A stretch of DNA of 64,000 nt from Actinomadura opuntiae (GTDB lineage: Bacteria; Actinomycetota; Actinomycetes; Streptosporangiales; Streptosporangiaceae), in the NCBI RefSeq assembly GCF_030283205.1, contig NZ_JASNWF010000004.1, forward strand, positions 248,001-312,000, given 5' to 3'. The notes beneath the pieces are model-generated. The model was not told the origin of the DNA. It searched no databases and saw only the letters and a list, made by a program, of their open reading frames with translations. The position numbers and the translations under genes are program-made. Shown piece after piece: positions 20,921-29,464 of this stretch (position 1 is its first letter; each line of letters starts with the position of its first letter).

Positions 20921-21427
20921 TCAGAGGAGGTGTTGGAGTTCTTGGGTGGCGTACCAGAGGAGTTCGTGGCCTTCGGCGCCGTCGACGGTGAAGAGGGCGT
21001 CGTCGTCGCCGGCTTCGGCGGCGGGGAGGGCCTCGACGGCGGCGGTGACGTCGGGGACGGCGGCGGGGTCGTCGACGTGGCCGGAGGCCAGGCGCTTCCA
21101 CGGGACGGGCGCGGTGATCTCGACGAGGGAGCGGTCGTCGCCGTCGAGGGAGGCGTCGCCGCGGGACCAGGAGACCGACTGGTCGGGGATCTCGGCGGCG
21201 AGGACGACGCGGCGGCGGGGCGCGGACGGGTCGGCGGCGAGCAGGCGCAGCGAGGCGCGGGCGGCCGCGGTCAGCGCGGCGTACTCCAGTTCCTCGAGGT
21301 CGCCGTCCGCGTACCACTCGCGCAGCGCGGGCGTGACCGCGTGCCCGGGCAGGGGCGCGGGACCGGCCTCGCGGGCGGCGTGGACGGCGGCGAGGAGGGT
21401 GAGCGTGGACGGCAGGTAGACGCGCAT
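20921..21427 (-). CDS. DUF6912 family protein
   Basis: This 168-residue protein of unknown function is common in actinobacteria. It starts MRVYLPSTLTLLAAVHAARE, with VTPALREWYADGDLEELEYAALTAAARASL in the first half and an acidic second half (ALPAAEAGDDDALFTVDG) ending HELLWYATQELQHLL. There is no signal peptide or membrane segment. It lies 17 bp downstream of a HAD hydrolase gene on the same strand, so they form a two-gene operon. Family assignment is from the characteristic N-terminus. Confidence 0.8.
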   Translation of the reverse strand: MRVYLPSTLTLLAAVHAAREAGPAPLPGHAVTPALREWYADGDLEELEYAALTAAARASLRLLAADPSAPRRRVVLAAEIPDQSVSWSRGDASLDGDDRSLVEITAPVPWKRLASGHVDDPAAVPDVTAAVEALPAAEAGDDDALFTVDGAEGHELLWYATQELQHLL

Positions 21428-21444
21428 GACGGTTGGTCAGTCTG

Positions 21445-22098
21445 TCACGGGAGGAGGCCCAGCCCGCGCAGTTCGGCGATCGTGGCGTCGGCGGACGTGT
21501 GGTGGATGCCGCGGATGCCGAGCGCTTGGGCAGCGTGGACGTTGTGCTCGATGTCGTCGATGAAGACGCATTCGGCGGCGTCCAGGCCGAGCAGGTCGAG
21601 GGCGTGCCGGAAGATCCGCTCGTCCGGCTTGCGCAGGCCGACCTCGCAGGAGATGACGACGGCGTCGAAGAGGTCGGCGAACAGCTCGCGCGGGTAGTCG
21701 TTGCCCCAGGAGTTGGAGAGGAGGGCGGTGCGGGTGCCGTGGGCGCGGGCCGCGCGGAGCGCCTCGTACATCGGCTCGACCGGGGAGAACGCGCCGAACA
21801 TGCGGGAGATCAGGCCCGCGGCGGCGACCGGGCCGCCGTCGACGGTGAGCAGTTCGGCGGCCAGGAGGCGCTCGAACTCCTCGGGGGCGAGCGAGCCGTC
21901 CTCCAGGCCGTGGATGGGGTTGGTGCCGGCACCGTCGTAGGCCTGCTTCACCCAGGCGCGCATCACCGTGCGGTAGCGGTCGGCGTCGATGCCGTCGGCG
22001 GCCAGCCAGGCGCCGACGGCGTCGTTCAGCGGGGAGGTGAGGACGCCGCCCCAGTCGGTGATGACGGCTTTGACGGTCTTCGGCTGTTCTGCGGGCAC
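21445..22098 (-). CDS. HAD-IA family hydrolase
   Basis: This 217-residue hydrolase has motif I DWGGVL (nucleophile Asp15; second Asp replaced by Gly as in the DFGGVL subfamily), motif II LLSNSWG, motif III lysine in GLRKPDERIF and motif IV CVFIDDIEHNV. The related E. coli YihX acts on sugar phosphates; the substrate here is not predictable. GTG 22098 was chosen because upstream codons run into the divergent acyl-CoA dehydrogenase start. It is the first gene of the pair with DUF6912. Confidence 0.88.
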   Translation of the reverse strand: MPAEQPKTVKAVITDWGGVLTSPLNDAVGAWLAADGIDADRYRTVMRAWVKQAYDGAGTNPIHGLEDGSLAPEEFERLLAAELLTVDGGPVAAAGLISRMFGAFSPVEPMYEALRAARAHGTRTALLSNSWGNDYPRELFADLFDAVVISCEVGLRKPDERIFRHALDLLGLDAAECVFIDDIEHNVHAAQALGIRGIHHTSADATIAELRGLGLLP

Positions 22099-22159
22099 GG
22101 GCCGATGGTAGGCGATCCCACCCGCATTGACCGAATCCCGTTCTGCCAGACTGGCCGGC

Positions 22160-23356
22160 ATGGACTTCGAACTCAGCCCGAAGGCACTGGACTACCAGGA
22201 ACGACTCCAGGAGTTCATGGACGAGCACGTCTACCCGGCGGAGCCGGTGTACACGGCCTGGCGCGCGGAGAACGACCCGCACGCGCTGCCGCCGGTCGTC
22301 CAGGAGCTGAAGGCGGAGGCGCGCGAGCGGGGCCTGTGGAACCTGTTCCTCCCGGACGTGTCCGGGCTGTCGAACCTGGAGTACGCGACGCTGGCGGAGC
22401 TGACCGGCCGCTCGCCCGACCTGGCGCCGGAGGCGGTCAACTGCGCCGCGCCGGACACCGGGAACATGGAGGTCCTCCACATGTTCGGGACCCCCGAGCA
22501 GAAGGAGCGGTGGCTGAAGCCGCTGCTGGACGGCGAGATCCGCAGCGCGTTCGCGATGACGGAGCCGGAGGTCGCCTCATCCGACGCCACCAACATCACC
22601 ACCTCGATCGTCCGGGACGGCGACGAGTACGTGATCAACGGCCGCAAGTGGTTCATCACCGGCGCGGCCGACGAGCGCTGCAAGATCTTCATCGTCATGG
22701 GCAAGACCGACCCGGACGGCCCCGCGCACCGGCAGCAGTCGCAGATCCTCGTGCCGCGCGACGCGCCGGGCCTGACCGTCGTCCGGCACCTGCCGGTGTT
22801 CGGCTACCAGGACCAGCACGGCCACTCGGAGATCCTGTTCGAGGACGTCCGGGTGCCTGTGTCGAACCTGATCGCCGAGGAGGGCGACGGGTTCATGATC
22901 GCGCAGGCGCGGCTCGGGCCCGGGCGCATCCACCACTGCATGCGGGCGCTCGGCATGGCGGAGCGGGCGCTGGAGCTGATGTGCCGCCGCGCCGTGGACC
23001 GCGTCGCGTTCGGCGGGCCGCTGGCCAAGCAGGGCGTGGTGCGCCAGCAGATCGCCGAGTCGCGGATGGCGATCGAGCAGGCGCGGCTGCTCACCCTGAA
23101 GACCGCCTGGCTGATCGACAAGCACGGGTCCAAGGGCGCCCGGTCGGAGATCGCCGCGATCAAGGTGGTCGTGCCGCGGATCACCCACGAGGTGCTCGAC
23201 CGGGCGATCCAGCTCCACGGCGGCGCCGGCGTGTCCGACGACACCCCGCTGGCCGCGATGTACGCCTGGGTCCGCGCCATGCGGATCTTCGACGGCCCGG
23301 ACGAGGTGCACGTCCGCACCGTCGCCCGCCAGGAGCTCCGCCGCTACGAGCACTGA
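22160..23356 (+). CDS. Acyl-CoA dehydrogenase (ACAD10/11-like)
   Basis: This 398-residue FAD enzyme removes hydrogen at C2-C3 of an acyl-CoA. It shows [16 protein letters not shown] (flavin/substrate loop), the mid-domain beta-barrel with [11 protein letters not shown], and the C-terminal helical part with [15 protein letters not shown]. The catalytic-base position reads [10 protein letters not shown], with Asp378 where short- and medium-chain enzymes have Glu; this is the ACAD10/11 pattern. ATG 22160 gives the usual N-terminus [19 protein letters not shown]. It is monocistronic, divergent from the HAD gene and convergent with murQ, with a 13-bp stem between. The substrate is unknown. Confidence 0.92.
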   Translation: MDFELSPKALDYQERLQEFMDEHVYPAEPVYTAWRAENDPHALPPVVQELKAEARERGLWNLFLPDVSGLSNLEYATLAELTGRSPDLAPEAVNCAAPDTGNMEVLHMFGTPEQKERWLKPLLDGEIRSAFAMTEPEVASSDATNITTSIVRDGDEYVINGRKWFITGAADERCKIFIVMGKTDPDGPAHRQQSQILVPRDAPGLTVVRHLPVFGYQDQHGHSEILFEDVRVPVSNLIAEEGDGFMIAQARLGPGRIHHCMRALGMAERALELMCRRAVDRVAFGGPLAKQGVVRQQIAESRMAIEQARLLTLKTAWLIDKHGSKGARSEIAAIKVVVPRITHEVLDRAIQLHGGAGVSDDTPLAAMYAWVRAMRIFDGPDEVHVRTVARQELRRYEH

Positions 23357-23400
23357 CCCGCCCGGCGGGCGCGATACGGCCCCCGGGGCCGGTCGGGAGG

Positions 23401-23443
23401 CCGTGGTCATGCGGTCGGTGCGGGGAAGAACGCATGACCACGG
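23401..23443. terminator. Bidirectional stem-loop between acyl-CoA dehydrogenase and murQ
   Basis: A perfect 13-bp inverted repeat, CCGTGGTCATGCG and CGCATGACCACGG with a 17-nt loop, lies between two convergent genes. There is no U-tract, as usual for actinobacterial terminators. Confidence 0.75.
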
Positions 23444-23510
23444 ATCCTCCGCGGGCCGGCGGGGGCCGCCGCCGGACTCGGGGACACGGGCTAAGCCCGT
23501 CGCGGCGCGC

Positions 23511-24407
23511 CTATGCGGATCTGAGGCGTTGCAGGGCCTCCCGGACGCCGCCGTCGGTCTCCTCGAGGACCATCGTGGCGCGCGCCGCCGGGACCTCGCC
23601 GAGCAGCGACACCAGCGCGACGCGGGTGTTGCCGCCCGCCTCGTTGAGGGCGTTCTCGCAGGTCCGGGCGTCCATGCCGGTGGCCTCGGTGAGGATGCGC
23701 ACCAGCCGGGCGCGCAGCTTGGAGTTCAGCGCGTTCACGCTGACCATCAGGTTGGAGTAGGTGCGGCCCATCCTGATCATCAGGGTGGTGGAGAAGGAGT
23801 TGAGCACCAGCTTGGTCGCGGTGCCGGCCTTCATCCGGGTGGAGCCGCTGATCACCTCGGGTCCGGTGGCCAGGCCGATGTGCACCTCCACTTCCTCGCC
23901 GTAGGGCGTGTGCGGGTTGCAGCTGATCAGCGCGGTGCGGGCGCCGCCCGCGGTGGCGGCGCGCAGCGCGCCGATCACGTAGGGGGTGCGGCCGCTCGCG
24001 GCGATGCCGATGGCGATGTCGCCCGGCTGGACCTCGCGGGCGTCCCGCATGCCGAGCTCCATGTCGTCCTCGACGTCGGAGATCGCCTGGGACAGCGCGC
24101 CGGGCCCGCCGGCGTGGTGGGCGACGACGCGCCCCCAGATGCCGAACGTCGGCGGCAGCTCGGCGGCGTCGATGACCGCGAGCCGGCCGGACGTCCCGGC
24201 GCCGAAGTAGTGCACCCGGCCGCCCGCGCGCAGCGAGTCGACGGCGAGGTCGACCAGCCGGGCGACCTGCGGGAGCACGCCCGCCACCACCATCGGCACG
24301 GTGGCGTCCTCGGTGTTGATCAGGTGCAGCACCTCCAGGGTCGGCAGCGTGTCGACGTCGAGGGTGCGGGGGTTCCGGCCCTCGGTGGGGAGCTCGCAAT
24401 CGATCAC
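23511..24407 (-). CDS. murQ: N-acetylmuramic acid 6-phosphate etherase
   Basis: MurQ cleaves the lactyl ether of MurNAc-6-phosphate to give GlcNAc-6-phosphate and lactate, a key step of peptidoglycan recycling. The 298-residue protein has the SIS fold with HYFGAGTSGRLAVIDAAELPPTFG carrying the catalytic Glu, the second motif IAASGRTPYVIGALR, and SGSTRMKAGTATKLVLN. The length is standard. It overlaps murR by four bases and is co-transcribed. The product can enter NagA, encoded in the same window at 36197. Confidence 0.96.
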   Translation of the reverse strand: MIDCELPTEGRNPRTLDVDTLPTLEVLHLINTEDATVPMVVAGVLPQVARLVDLAVDSLRAGGRVHYFGAGTSGRLAVIDAAELPPTFGIWGRVVAHHAGGPGALSQAISDVEDDMELGMRDAREVQPGDIAIGIAASGRTPYVIGALRAATAGGARTALISCNPHTPYGEEVEVHIGLATGPEVISGSTRMKAGTATKLVLNSFSTTLMIRMGRTYSNLMVSVNALNSKLRARLVRILTEATGMDARTCENALNEAGGNTRVALVSLLGEVPAARATMVLEETDGGVREALQRLRSA

Positions 24408-25366
24408 CGACGCCTCCGGTCGGGTCGTACGGTCCGGCCGCGGACCGCCTCGAACGTGGCTTCCAGGGCCTTGCGGGTCGGCCCGAAGGTGCGCTGCGCC
24501 ACTCCGACGAAGACGCAGTCGACCACCGTGAGCTGCGCCAGCCGGCTGGCGGTGGCGCCGGAGCGGAAGGTCGTCTCCCGCGCCGCGGTCGTGAGGATCA
24601 GGTCGGCCACCTCCGCTATGGGGGATTTCGGGAAGTTGGTCAGTGCCACGGTCGTGGCGCCGTTGCTCTTGGCGACCTCCAGGGCGTCGATGGTCTCGAC
24701 GGTCGCGCCGGTGTGCGAGATGCCGATCGCGACGCTGGTGGGGCCGAGCACCGCGGCGCTGGTGAGCATGATGTGCGCGTCGGCCCAGGCCGAGCAGAAG
24801 CGCCCGATGCGGTGCAGCTTCTGCTGGAAGTCCATCGCGACGAAGGCGCTGGCGCCGACGCCGTAGACGTCGACCCGGTCCGCGGCGACGACGGCGTCGA
24901 CGACCTGCTCCAGCATCTTGATGTCGAGCTGGGAGGCGGTCTCCTCGACGGCCCTGGCATCGGCGAAGGTCACCTTCTCCACGATCTGCTCGAGTGAGTC
25001 GTCGGGGCTGATGTCGCTGCCGATGACCCGCCCGCCGCTGGCGCTCTGGGCCCGTCCCGCCTCGGTGGCGAGGGTCAGTCGGAGCTCTGGGTAACCATGG
25101 AACCCGATCGCGCGGCAGAACCTGATGACGGTGGTCTCGGAGGTGCCACAGGTCTGGGCGAGTTCGGTGATGGTGGAGTTGGCGACCCCTTCGGGGTCGT
25201 CGATGACGCGTTGAGCGACTCGTCGCTCGGCGGGGGGCAGCGAGGGCAGCAGCGAGCGGACCCGCACCACGGTGCTCAGCGGCGTCGCGTCCTTGCGCGC
25301 CGCCTCGTCCCGCGCTGCTCCGGGCTCCCCCGCGCTCCCCGGCTCGGGGCCGATGGGTTTCCTCAT
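24404..25366 (-). CDS. MurR/RpiR-family transcriptional regulator
   Basis: This 320-residue regulator has an N-terminal RpiR helix-turn-helix (LPPAERRVAQRVIDDPEGV...TCGTSETTVIRFCRAIGFHGYPE, about 40-105) and a C-terminal SIS sugar-phosphate domain with YGVGASAFVAMDFQQKL and SHTGATVETIDAL. The SIS domain presumably senses MurNAc-6-P or GlcNAc-6-P. ATG 25366 touches a 17-bp imperfect palindrome and has no ribosome-binding site, consistent with a leaderless mRNA; internal starts lower down would remove residues not essential to the fold. It is co-transcribed with murQ and divergent from the kinase. Confidence 0.93.
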   Translation of the reverse strand: MRKPIGPEPGSAGEPGAARDEAARKDATPLSTVVRVRSLLPSLPPAERRVAQRVIDDPEGVANSTITELAQTCGTSETTVIRFCRAIGFHGYPELRLTLATEAGRAQSASGGRVIGSDISPDDSLEQIVEKVTFADARAVEETASQLDIKMLEQVVDAVVAADRVDVYGVGASAFVAMDFQQKLHRIGRFCSAWADAHIMLTSAAVLGPTSVAIGISHTGATVETIDALEVAKSNGATTVALTNFPKSPIAEVADLILTTAARETTFRSGATASRLAQLTVVDCVFVGVAQRTFGPTRKALEATFEAVRGRTVRPDRRRR

Positions 25367-25383
25367 GGAAGAAAGTTTCTTAC
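25367..25383. promoter_or_regulatory. Putative MurR/RpiR operator
   Basis: The arms GGAAGAAA and TTTCTTAC around a single G match in seven of eight positions as an inverted repeat, with a perfect core GAAAGTTTC. The A/T-rich site stands in the 61-bp gap between the divergent regulator and kinase genes, directly upstream of the regulator ATG, so binding there could control both. Confidence 0.55.
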
Positions 25384-25427
25384 TGCCAGGATGTCACGTC
25401 AACGGTAGAAAAGGCTACGGTCGCCCT

Positions 25428-26657
25428 GTGTTGACCCATTTGGCCGGTCCTTACGTGGTCGGCATAGACGCGGGTGGCACGAAGACCCGCTGTGTCGTGC
25501 TGACGCTCGGGGGCGCCCTGGCCGGTTCCGGCACCGGCCCCGGGGCCAACCCCAACTCCGGGGGCGACACCGCAGGGGCGCTGACCACGGCCCTGCGGGA
25601 GGCGCTCGGAGACCTCGACCGTACCCACATCCTCACCGGCGTGTTCGGGATCGCCGGAGCCGGCTCGGCCGGCCGGCCCGCCGCCGTCAGCGCCGCGCGG
25701 CGCGCCTGGCAGGCCGTCGGGCTGCGCGGCTCGCCCGCCGTGGTGACCGACATCGCCGTGGCGTTCGCCGCCGGGACCACCGAGCCCAAGGGCATCGTGG
25801 TGTTCTCCGGCACGGGCGCCGGCGCCGCGGTCATCAGCGACGGGGCGATCGTGCAGCGCGCGGACGGCTACGGCTGGCTGGTGGGGGACGAGGGTTCGGC
25901 CGTCTGGCTCGGCAAGGAGGCGGTCCGGGCGGCGCTGGCCGCCTACGACGGCCGCGGCTCGCCGACGCTGCTGACCGACTCGGTCCCGCGGGCGCTGCTG
26001 GGCCCCGCCGTGGTCGCCGAGATCGACTCCGCCCGGCGAAGACCCCGGCACCGGACGCTGGCGATGGCGGGGGCGTCCCCGCCGCCCGGGGGTCCGGGCG
26101 CGCCGGCCGCCGCCCTCTCCCAGGCGGCGGCGCTGTCCCCGGCGGCGCTGCCGCCGGGCGGCGGCGGGACGGGCACCGCCCTGCTGGTCCACGAGGCCCC
26201 CTGCCCGCAGCCCGGCGGCGGCGCCGCCGGGCCGCCGGGCCCGCTGGGCGCGCCGCCGGGCCAGCACGGGCGTCCGGAGCTGCCGGGGACGACGCCGAAC
26301 CCGCAGCTCGCCCAGGCCATCATCAAGGAGGTGTACGGCCGCCCGCCCGCCGCCCTCGGCAGGCTCGGCCCGGTGGTCGCCGCCGCCGCGGCCGCCGGGG
26401 ACCCGGTGGCCCGGCGCATCACCGACGAGGCCGCCGAGTGGCTGCTCCGCGACGTCGACGCGGTGCGCCCGGCCCTGTCCGACCCCTGCGCGCCGGTCGT
26501 CATGCACGGCTCGGTCCTGCGCGAGGGACCCGTCGCCGACGCCGTCCGCACCGGGCTGCGCGACCGGTTCGCCGAGGCGCCGCGCAGCGCGGGCGACGGC
26601 GCCGTCGGCGCGGCCGGGCTGGCCCTGCGCCGGCTCGGCCATCCCCTGCCGGGCTGA
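25428..26657 (+). CDS. BadF/BadG-family amino-sugar kinase (GlcNAc/MurNAc kinase-like) with Gly/Pro-rich insertion
   Basis: This 409-residue ASKHA-fold kinase likely phosphorylates GlcNAc and/or MurNAc released from peptidoglycan. The phosphate-1 loop is GIDAGGTKTR (12-21), the adenosine region includes VFSGTGAGAAVISDG and GWLVGDEGSAVWLGKEA, and the C-terminal lobe has PQLAQAIIKEVYG and VVMHGSVLREG. Residues about 195-291 are a low-complexity Pro/Gly/Ala stretch absent from typical relatives of about 310-330 residues. The GTG at 25428 gives VLTHLAGPYVVGIDAGG. It is divergent from murR-murQ, which supports a recycling role. The exact sugar cannot be told from sequence. Confidence 0.85.
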   Translation: MLTHLAGPYVVGIDAGGTKTRCVVLTLGGALAGSGTGPGANPNSGGDTAGALTTALREALGDLDRTHILTGVFGIAGAGSAGRPAAVSAARRAWQAVGLRGSPAVVTDIAVAFAAGTTEPKGIVVFSGTGAGAAVISDGAIVQRADGYGWLVGDEGSAVWLGKEAVRAALAAYDGRGSPTLLTDSVPRALLGPAVVAEIDSARRRPRHRTLAMAGASPPPGGPGAPAAALSQAAALSPAALPPGGGGTGTALLVHEAPCPQPGGGAAGPPGPLGAPPGQHGRPELPGTTPNPQLAQAIIKEVYGRPPAALGRLGPVVAAAAAAGDPVARRITDEAAEWLLRDVDAVRPALSDPCAPVVMHGSVLREGPVADAVRTGLRDRFAEAPRSAGDGAVGAAGLALRRLGHPLPG

Positions 26658-27087
26658 GCGCCCGGCGAAGCACCGCCCGGCCGGGCGGGCGCCGCCGGTG
26701 GCCGACCCCACCGGACGCCCCCGCCGACGAGGCCGGAGAGGACGGCACCGCAGCCGTCCGGCTCGTCACGATGGACCCCACCGTATTCCCACTCCGCTTG
26801 CGGGCACGGGGTCCATCGTGATTAGGCTGTGACCACGGTGGCACAAGATCCGCCGGTGCGGTGCCGTTGGCACCGTGACCGGAGGGACCACCGGCCACAG
26901 ATGTGGCTCGTACCGATTCGGCTGCGTCCATCCGCAGCGTCGTCCGCGCAGGCTCCCCTGCGCGCACATTTCGCGCGCCCCGGCGCGCCATGCCGCACCG
27001 CCGTGCGCTCTCGCGCGCGCCCGTGCCATGGCGCCAGCCGACGCCCGGACGACGGCCGACTCCGTATCCCACATCGAACGAGGTCGC
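26658..27087. other. Intergenic region between amino-sugar kinase and penicillin-binding protein
   Basis: The 430 bp contain the 14-bp inverted repeat at 26766-26821 and, at about 26860-26876, a tight hairpin CGGTGCC-GTT-GGCACCG. A weak promoter-like TTGCGG (26798) and TAGGCT (26823) pair with 19-bp spacing overlaps the right arm of the first repeat. No gene is supported. Confidence 0.5.
26766..26821. repeat. Perfect 14-bp inverted repeat (terminator or operator)
   Basis: TCACGATGGACCCC and its exact complement GGGGTCCATCGTGA are separated by 28 nt. It lies 108 bp after the kinase stop and 266 bp before the penicillin-binding protein start. It could be a terminator without U-tract or an operator, as a weak -35/-10 pair straddles the right arm. 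Confidence 0.65.
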
Positions 27088-29346
27088 ATGCTCCCCGCAT
27101 CCGAGGGCCGCCGTCTCCGCGCCGCCCGCGTCCGCCTGTCCCGCAGCGCCCGCCGGCTCGTCCGCGCCGGGCAGCGCTCGCTGCGGCGCGGCTCCGGCGG
27201 ACACCACCGCACCCGCCGTCCGCGCCGTGGTCGTCTCCACCGGATCCTGCGCTGCTGGCGCTGGGTCCTGGCGTCGCTGCTCGCGCTGGTCGTCCTGGCG
27301 GTCGCCGCGGTCGTCGTCGCCTACGTCCGGACGCCCGTCCCGACCGAGCCGCAGGACGGCGCCACCGACGAGGGCTCCACCGTCTACTACGCCGACGGCC
27401 GGACGCCGCTGCTCCGGCTGGGCGCCAACCGGCAGAGCGTCCGGCATGGCCAGATCCCCGACCGGCTGCGGTGGGCCGTGCTCGCGGCCGAGGACCGCGG
27501 CTTCTACCGCAACCAGGGCGTCTCGGTCTCCGGGACGGCCCGCGCGCTGCTGAAGGACGCGTCCGGCGGCGACGTGCAGGGCGGGTCGACGATCACCCAG
27601 CAGCTGGCCCGCAACTACTTCAAGGGGCTCAGCCGGGACCGGACGGCCGGCCGCAAGATCAAGGAGATCCTCGTGGCGCTGAAGCTGGACCGGCACCGCG
27701 CCAAGGACGAGATCCTCGACCTCTACCTGAACACCGTCTACTTCGGCCGGCAGACGTCCGGGGTGGAGGCGGCGGCGCGCGCCTACTTCGACAAGGACGT
27801 CTGGCAACTCGACGTCGCCGAGTGCGCGCTGCTGGCCGCGATGATCCAGCGCCCCGGGTACTTCCGGACGCGGGGCGGCGGCGACGCGGCGAAGGCGCTG
27901 CGGGCCCGCTGGGGCTACGTGCTCGACGGCATGGTGTCGATGGGCAAGCTGGACCGGGCGGGCGCGGACCGGCTGCGGTTCCCGCGCACGCGCGAGGAGT
28001 GGCGCGGCGTCAGCCTGTCGGGCCAGGACCTGCTGGCGAGGCAGCGCGTCCTGGACGAGCTGGAGAGCGCCGGCGTCCCGGCCGACGCCGTCGTGAACGG
28101 CCGGCTGCGGATCTACACCGGGCTCGACCGGCGCTGGATGGCGTCCGCCGAGCAGGCCATGCGGAAGGCGCGCGAACCGGAATGGCCGAAGGACGTGCGG
28201 ACCGGCCTCGTCGCGGTGGACCCGGCGAGCGGCGCGGTCAAGGCGTTCTACGCGGGCGACCCGCGGCGCGGCCGGTACGACTCGGTATTCGAGCCCGTCG
28301 CGCAGGCGGCCTCGACGTTCAAGCCGTACGTGCTCGCCGCCGCGCTGCGCCGCGGCTACAGCGTCCGGACGAAGGTTCCGGGCAAATCACCGCTGCGGTT
28401 CGCGCCGGACGGCAGCGTGACACCGATGACCGCACCCGGCTACAAGGTCTCCAACGACGCTGAGATCGGCTCGCTCGGGACGGTCGACCTGGTGAAGGCG
28501 ACGGCGCTGTCGGTCAACACGGGGTTCGTGAAGGCCGCGCTGAAGACCGGGGTCGCGAACGTGGCGGAGACGGCGCGGAGGTTCGGCGTGCCGGAGTCGG
28601 CGCTGCGCCCCTACAAGGGGCAGGCGGGGCTCGCGCTCGGGATCGCGAACGTCTCGGCGGCCGTGCAGGCGGGCGGGTACGCCGCGTTCGCCAACGGCGG
28701 CACCGCCGTGACCCCGCACCTGGTCACCAAGGTCGTCGACGCGCACGGGCGGCGGGTGCCGCTGCCCTGGGACCGTCCGGGCCGCCGTGTCCTGACCGCC
28801 GAGCAGGCGGCGCAGGCGACGTACGCGATGCGGGCGGTCGTCACCGGCGGCACGGGGCGGCGCGCGGCGCTCCCGGACCGCGACGCGGCGGGCAAGACCG
28901 GCACGTCGGACGACAACCATGCGGCCTGGTTCGTCGGGTACGTCCCGCAGCTGTCGGCGTCGGTGATGATGACCCGGGCGAGCGCGAGCCCGCTGAAGGG
29001 GCTGCCCGGCCATCCCGGGAAGGTCGCCGGGGAGAACGTGCCTTCGCAGATCTGGCAGGCGTTCATGGCAGACGTCACGCGCAACCTGCCCACGGAGCCG
29101 TTCCCGGAGCCGGCGTTCACCGGCAACGCCGTCAACTGGGACGACACGGTCAAGAAGAAGGACCCCGGCGGACCGGGAAGCCACCCGAAGACGAGAAACG
29201 GGACACCCGCCGCCGGTGCGCCGCCGGTACCGACCCGTGTGCCGCGCGAGGACGGTACGCCCGGCCCGCCCGCCGACGCGCGGAGCCGCAAGAAGTGGTG
29301 CGCGACGCCCGGCAACGACGACGCGGCGGTCTGCGCCGCGCCGTGA
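27088..29346 (+). CDS. Bifunctional class A penicillin-binding protein
   Basis: This 752-residue enzyme polymerises and cross-links peptidoglycan. An Arg-rich cytoplasmic tail precedes a membrane helix (about 58-80). The glycosyltransferase 51 domain has AEDRGFYRNQG (134-144, catalytic Glu135; the usual His is Asn), QGGSTITQQLARNYF and ILDLYLNTVYFG. The transpeptidase has S409TFK, S475VN and K603TG. A Gly/Pro-rich C-terminal tail ends with two Cys. ATG 27088 follows GAACGAGG; longer starts upstream would add low-complexity sequence. It sits between the amino-sugar kinase and NagZ genes, linking synthesis with recycling. Confidence 0.93.
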   Translation: MLPASEGRRLRAARVRLSRSARRLVRAGQRSLRRGSGGHHRTRRPRRGRLHRILRCWRWVLASLLALVVLAVAAVVVAYVRTPVPTEPQDGATDEGSTVYYADGRTPLLRLGANRQSVRHGQIPDRLRWAVLAAEDRGFYRNQGVSVSGTARALLKDASGGDVQGGSTITQQLARNYFKGLSRDRTAGRKIKEILVALKLDRHRAKDEILDLYLNTVYFGRQTSGVEAAARAYFDKDVWQLDVAECALLAAMIQRPGYFRTRGGGDAAKALRARWGYVLDGMVSMGKLDRAGADRLRFPRTREEWRGVSLSGQDLLARQRVLDELESAGVPADAVVNGRLRIYTGLDRRWMASAEQAMRKAREPEWPKDVRTGLVAVDPASGAVKAFYAGDPRRGRYDSVFEPVAQAASTFKPYVLAAALRRGYSVRTKVPGKSPLRFAPDGSVTPMTAPGYKVSNDAEIGSLGTVDLVKATALSVNTGFVKAALKTGVANVAETARRFGVPESALRPYKGQAGLALGIANVSAAVQAGGYAAFANGGTAVTPHLVTKVVDAHGRRVPLPWDRPGRRVLTAEQAAQATYAMRAVVTGGTGRRAALPDRDAAGKTGTSDDNHAAWFVGYVPQLSASVMMTRASASPLKGLPGHPGKVAGENVPSQIWQAFMADVTRNLPTEPFPEPAFTGNAVNWDDTVKKKDPGGPGSHPKTRNGTPAAGAPPVPTRVPREDGTPGPPADARSRKKWCATPGNDDAAVCAAP

Positions 29347-29464
29347 CCGGGCGGCGGGCCCCCCGGCGGCGCGGGTCGACAGGGCGGCGGCGAGCGGTTA
29401 ACGTCGCGACGTCCGATGCGAGCAGACGACCACGTCGGGGGGCCTGGTCAGGTGCGTGCCATTG

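Noticed and set aside
22127-22160. Longer start for the acyl-CoA dehydrogenase
   Set aside because: The added residues are not family-like; ATG 22160 gives the canonical [10 protein letters not shown] start.
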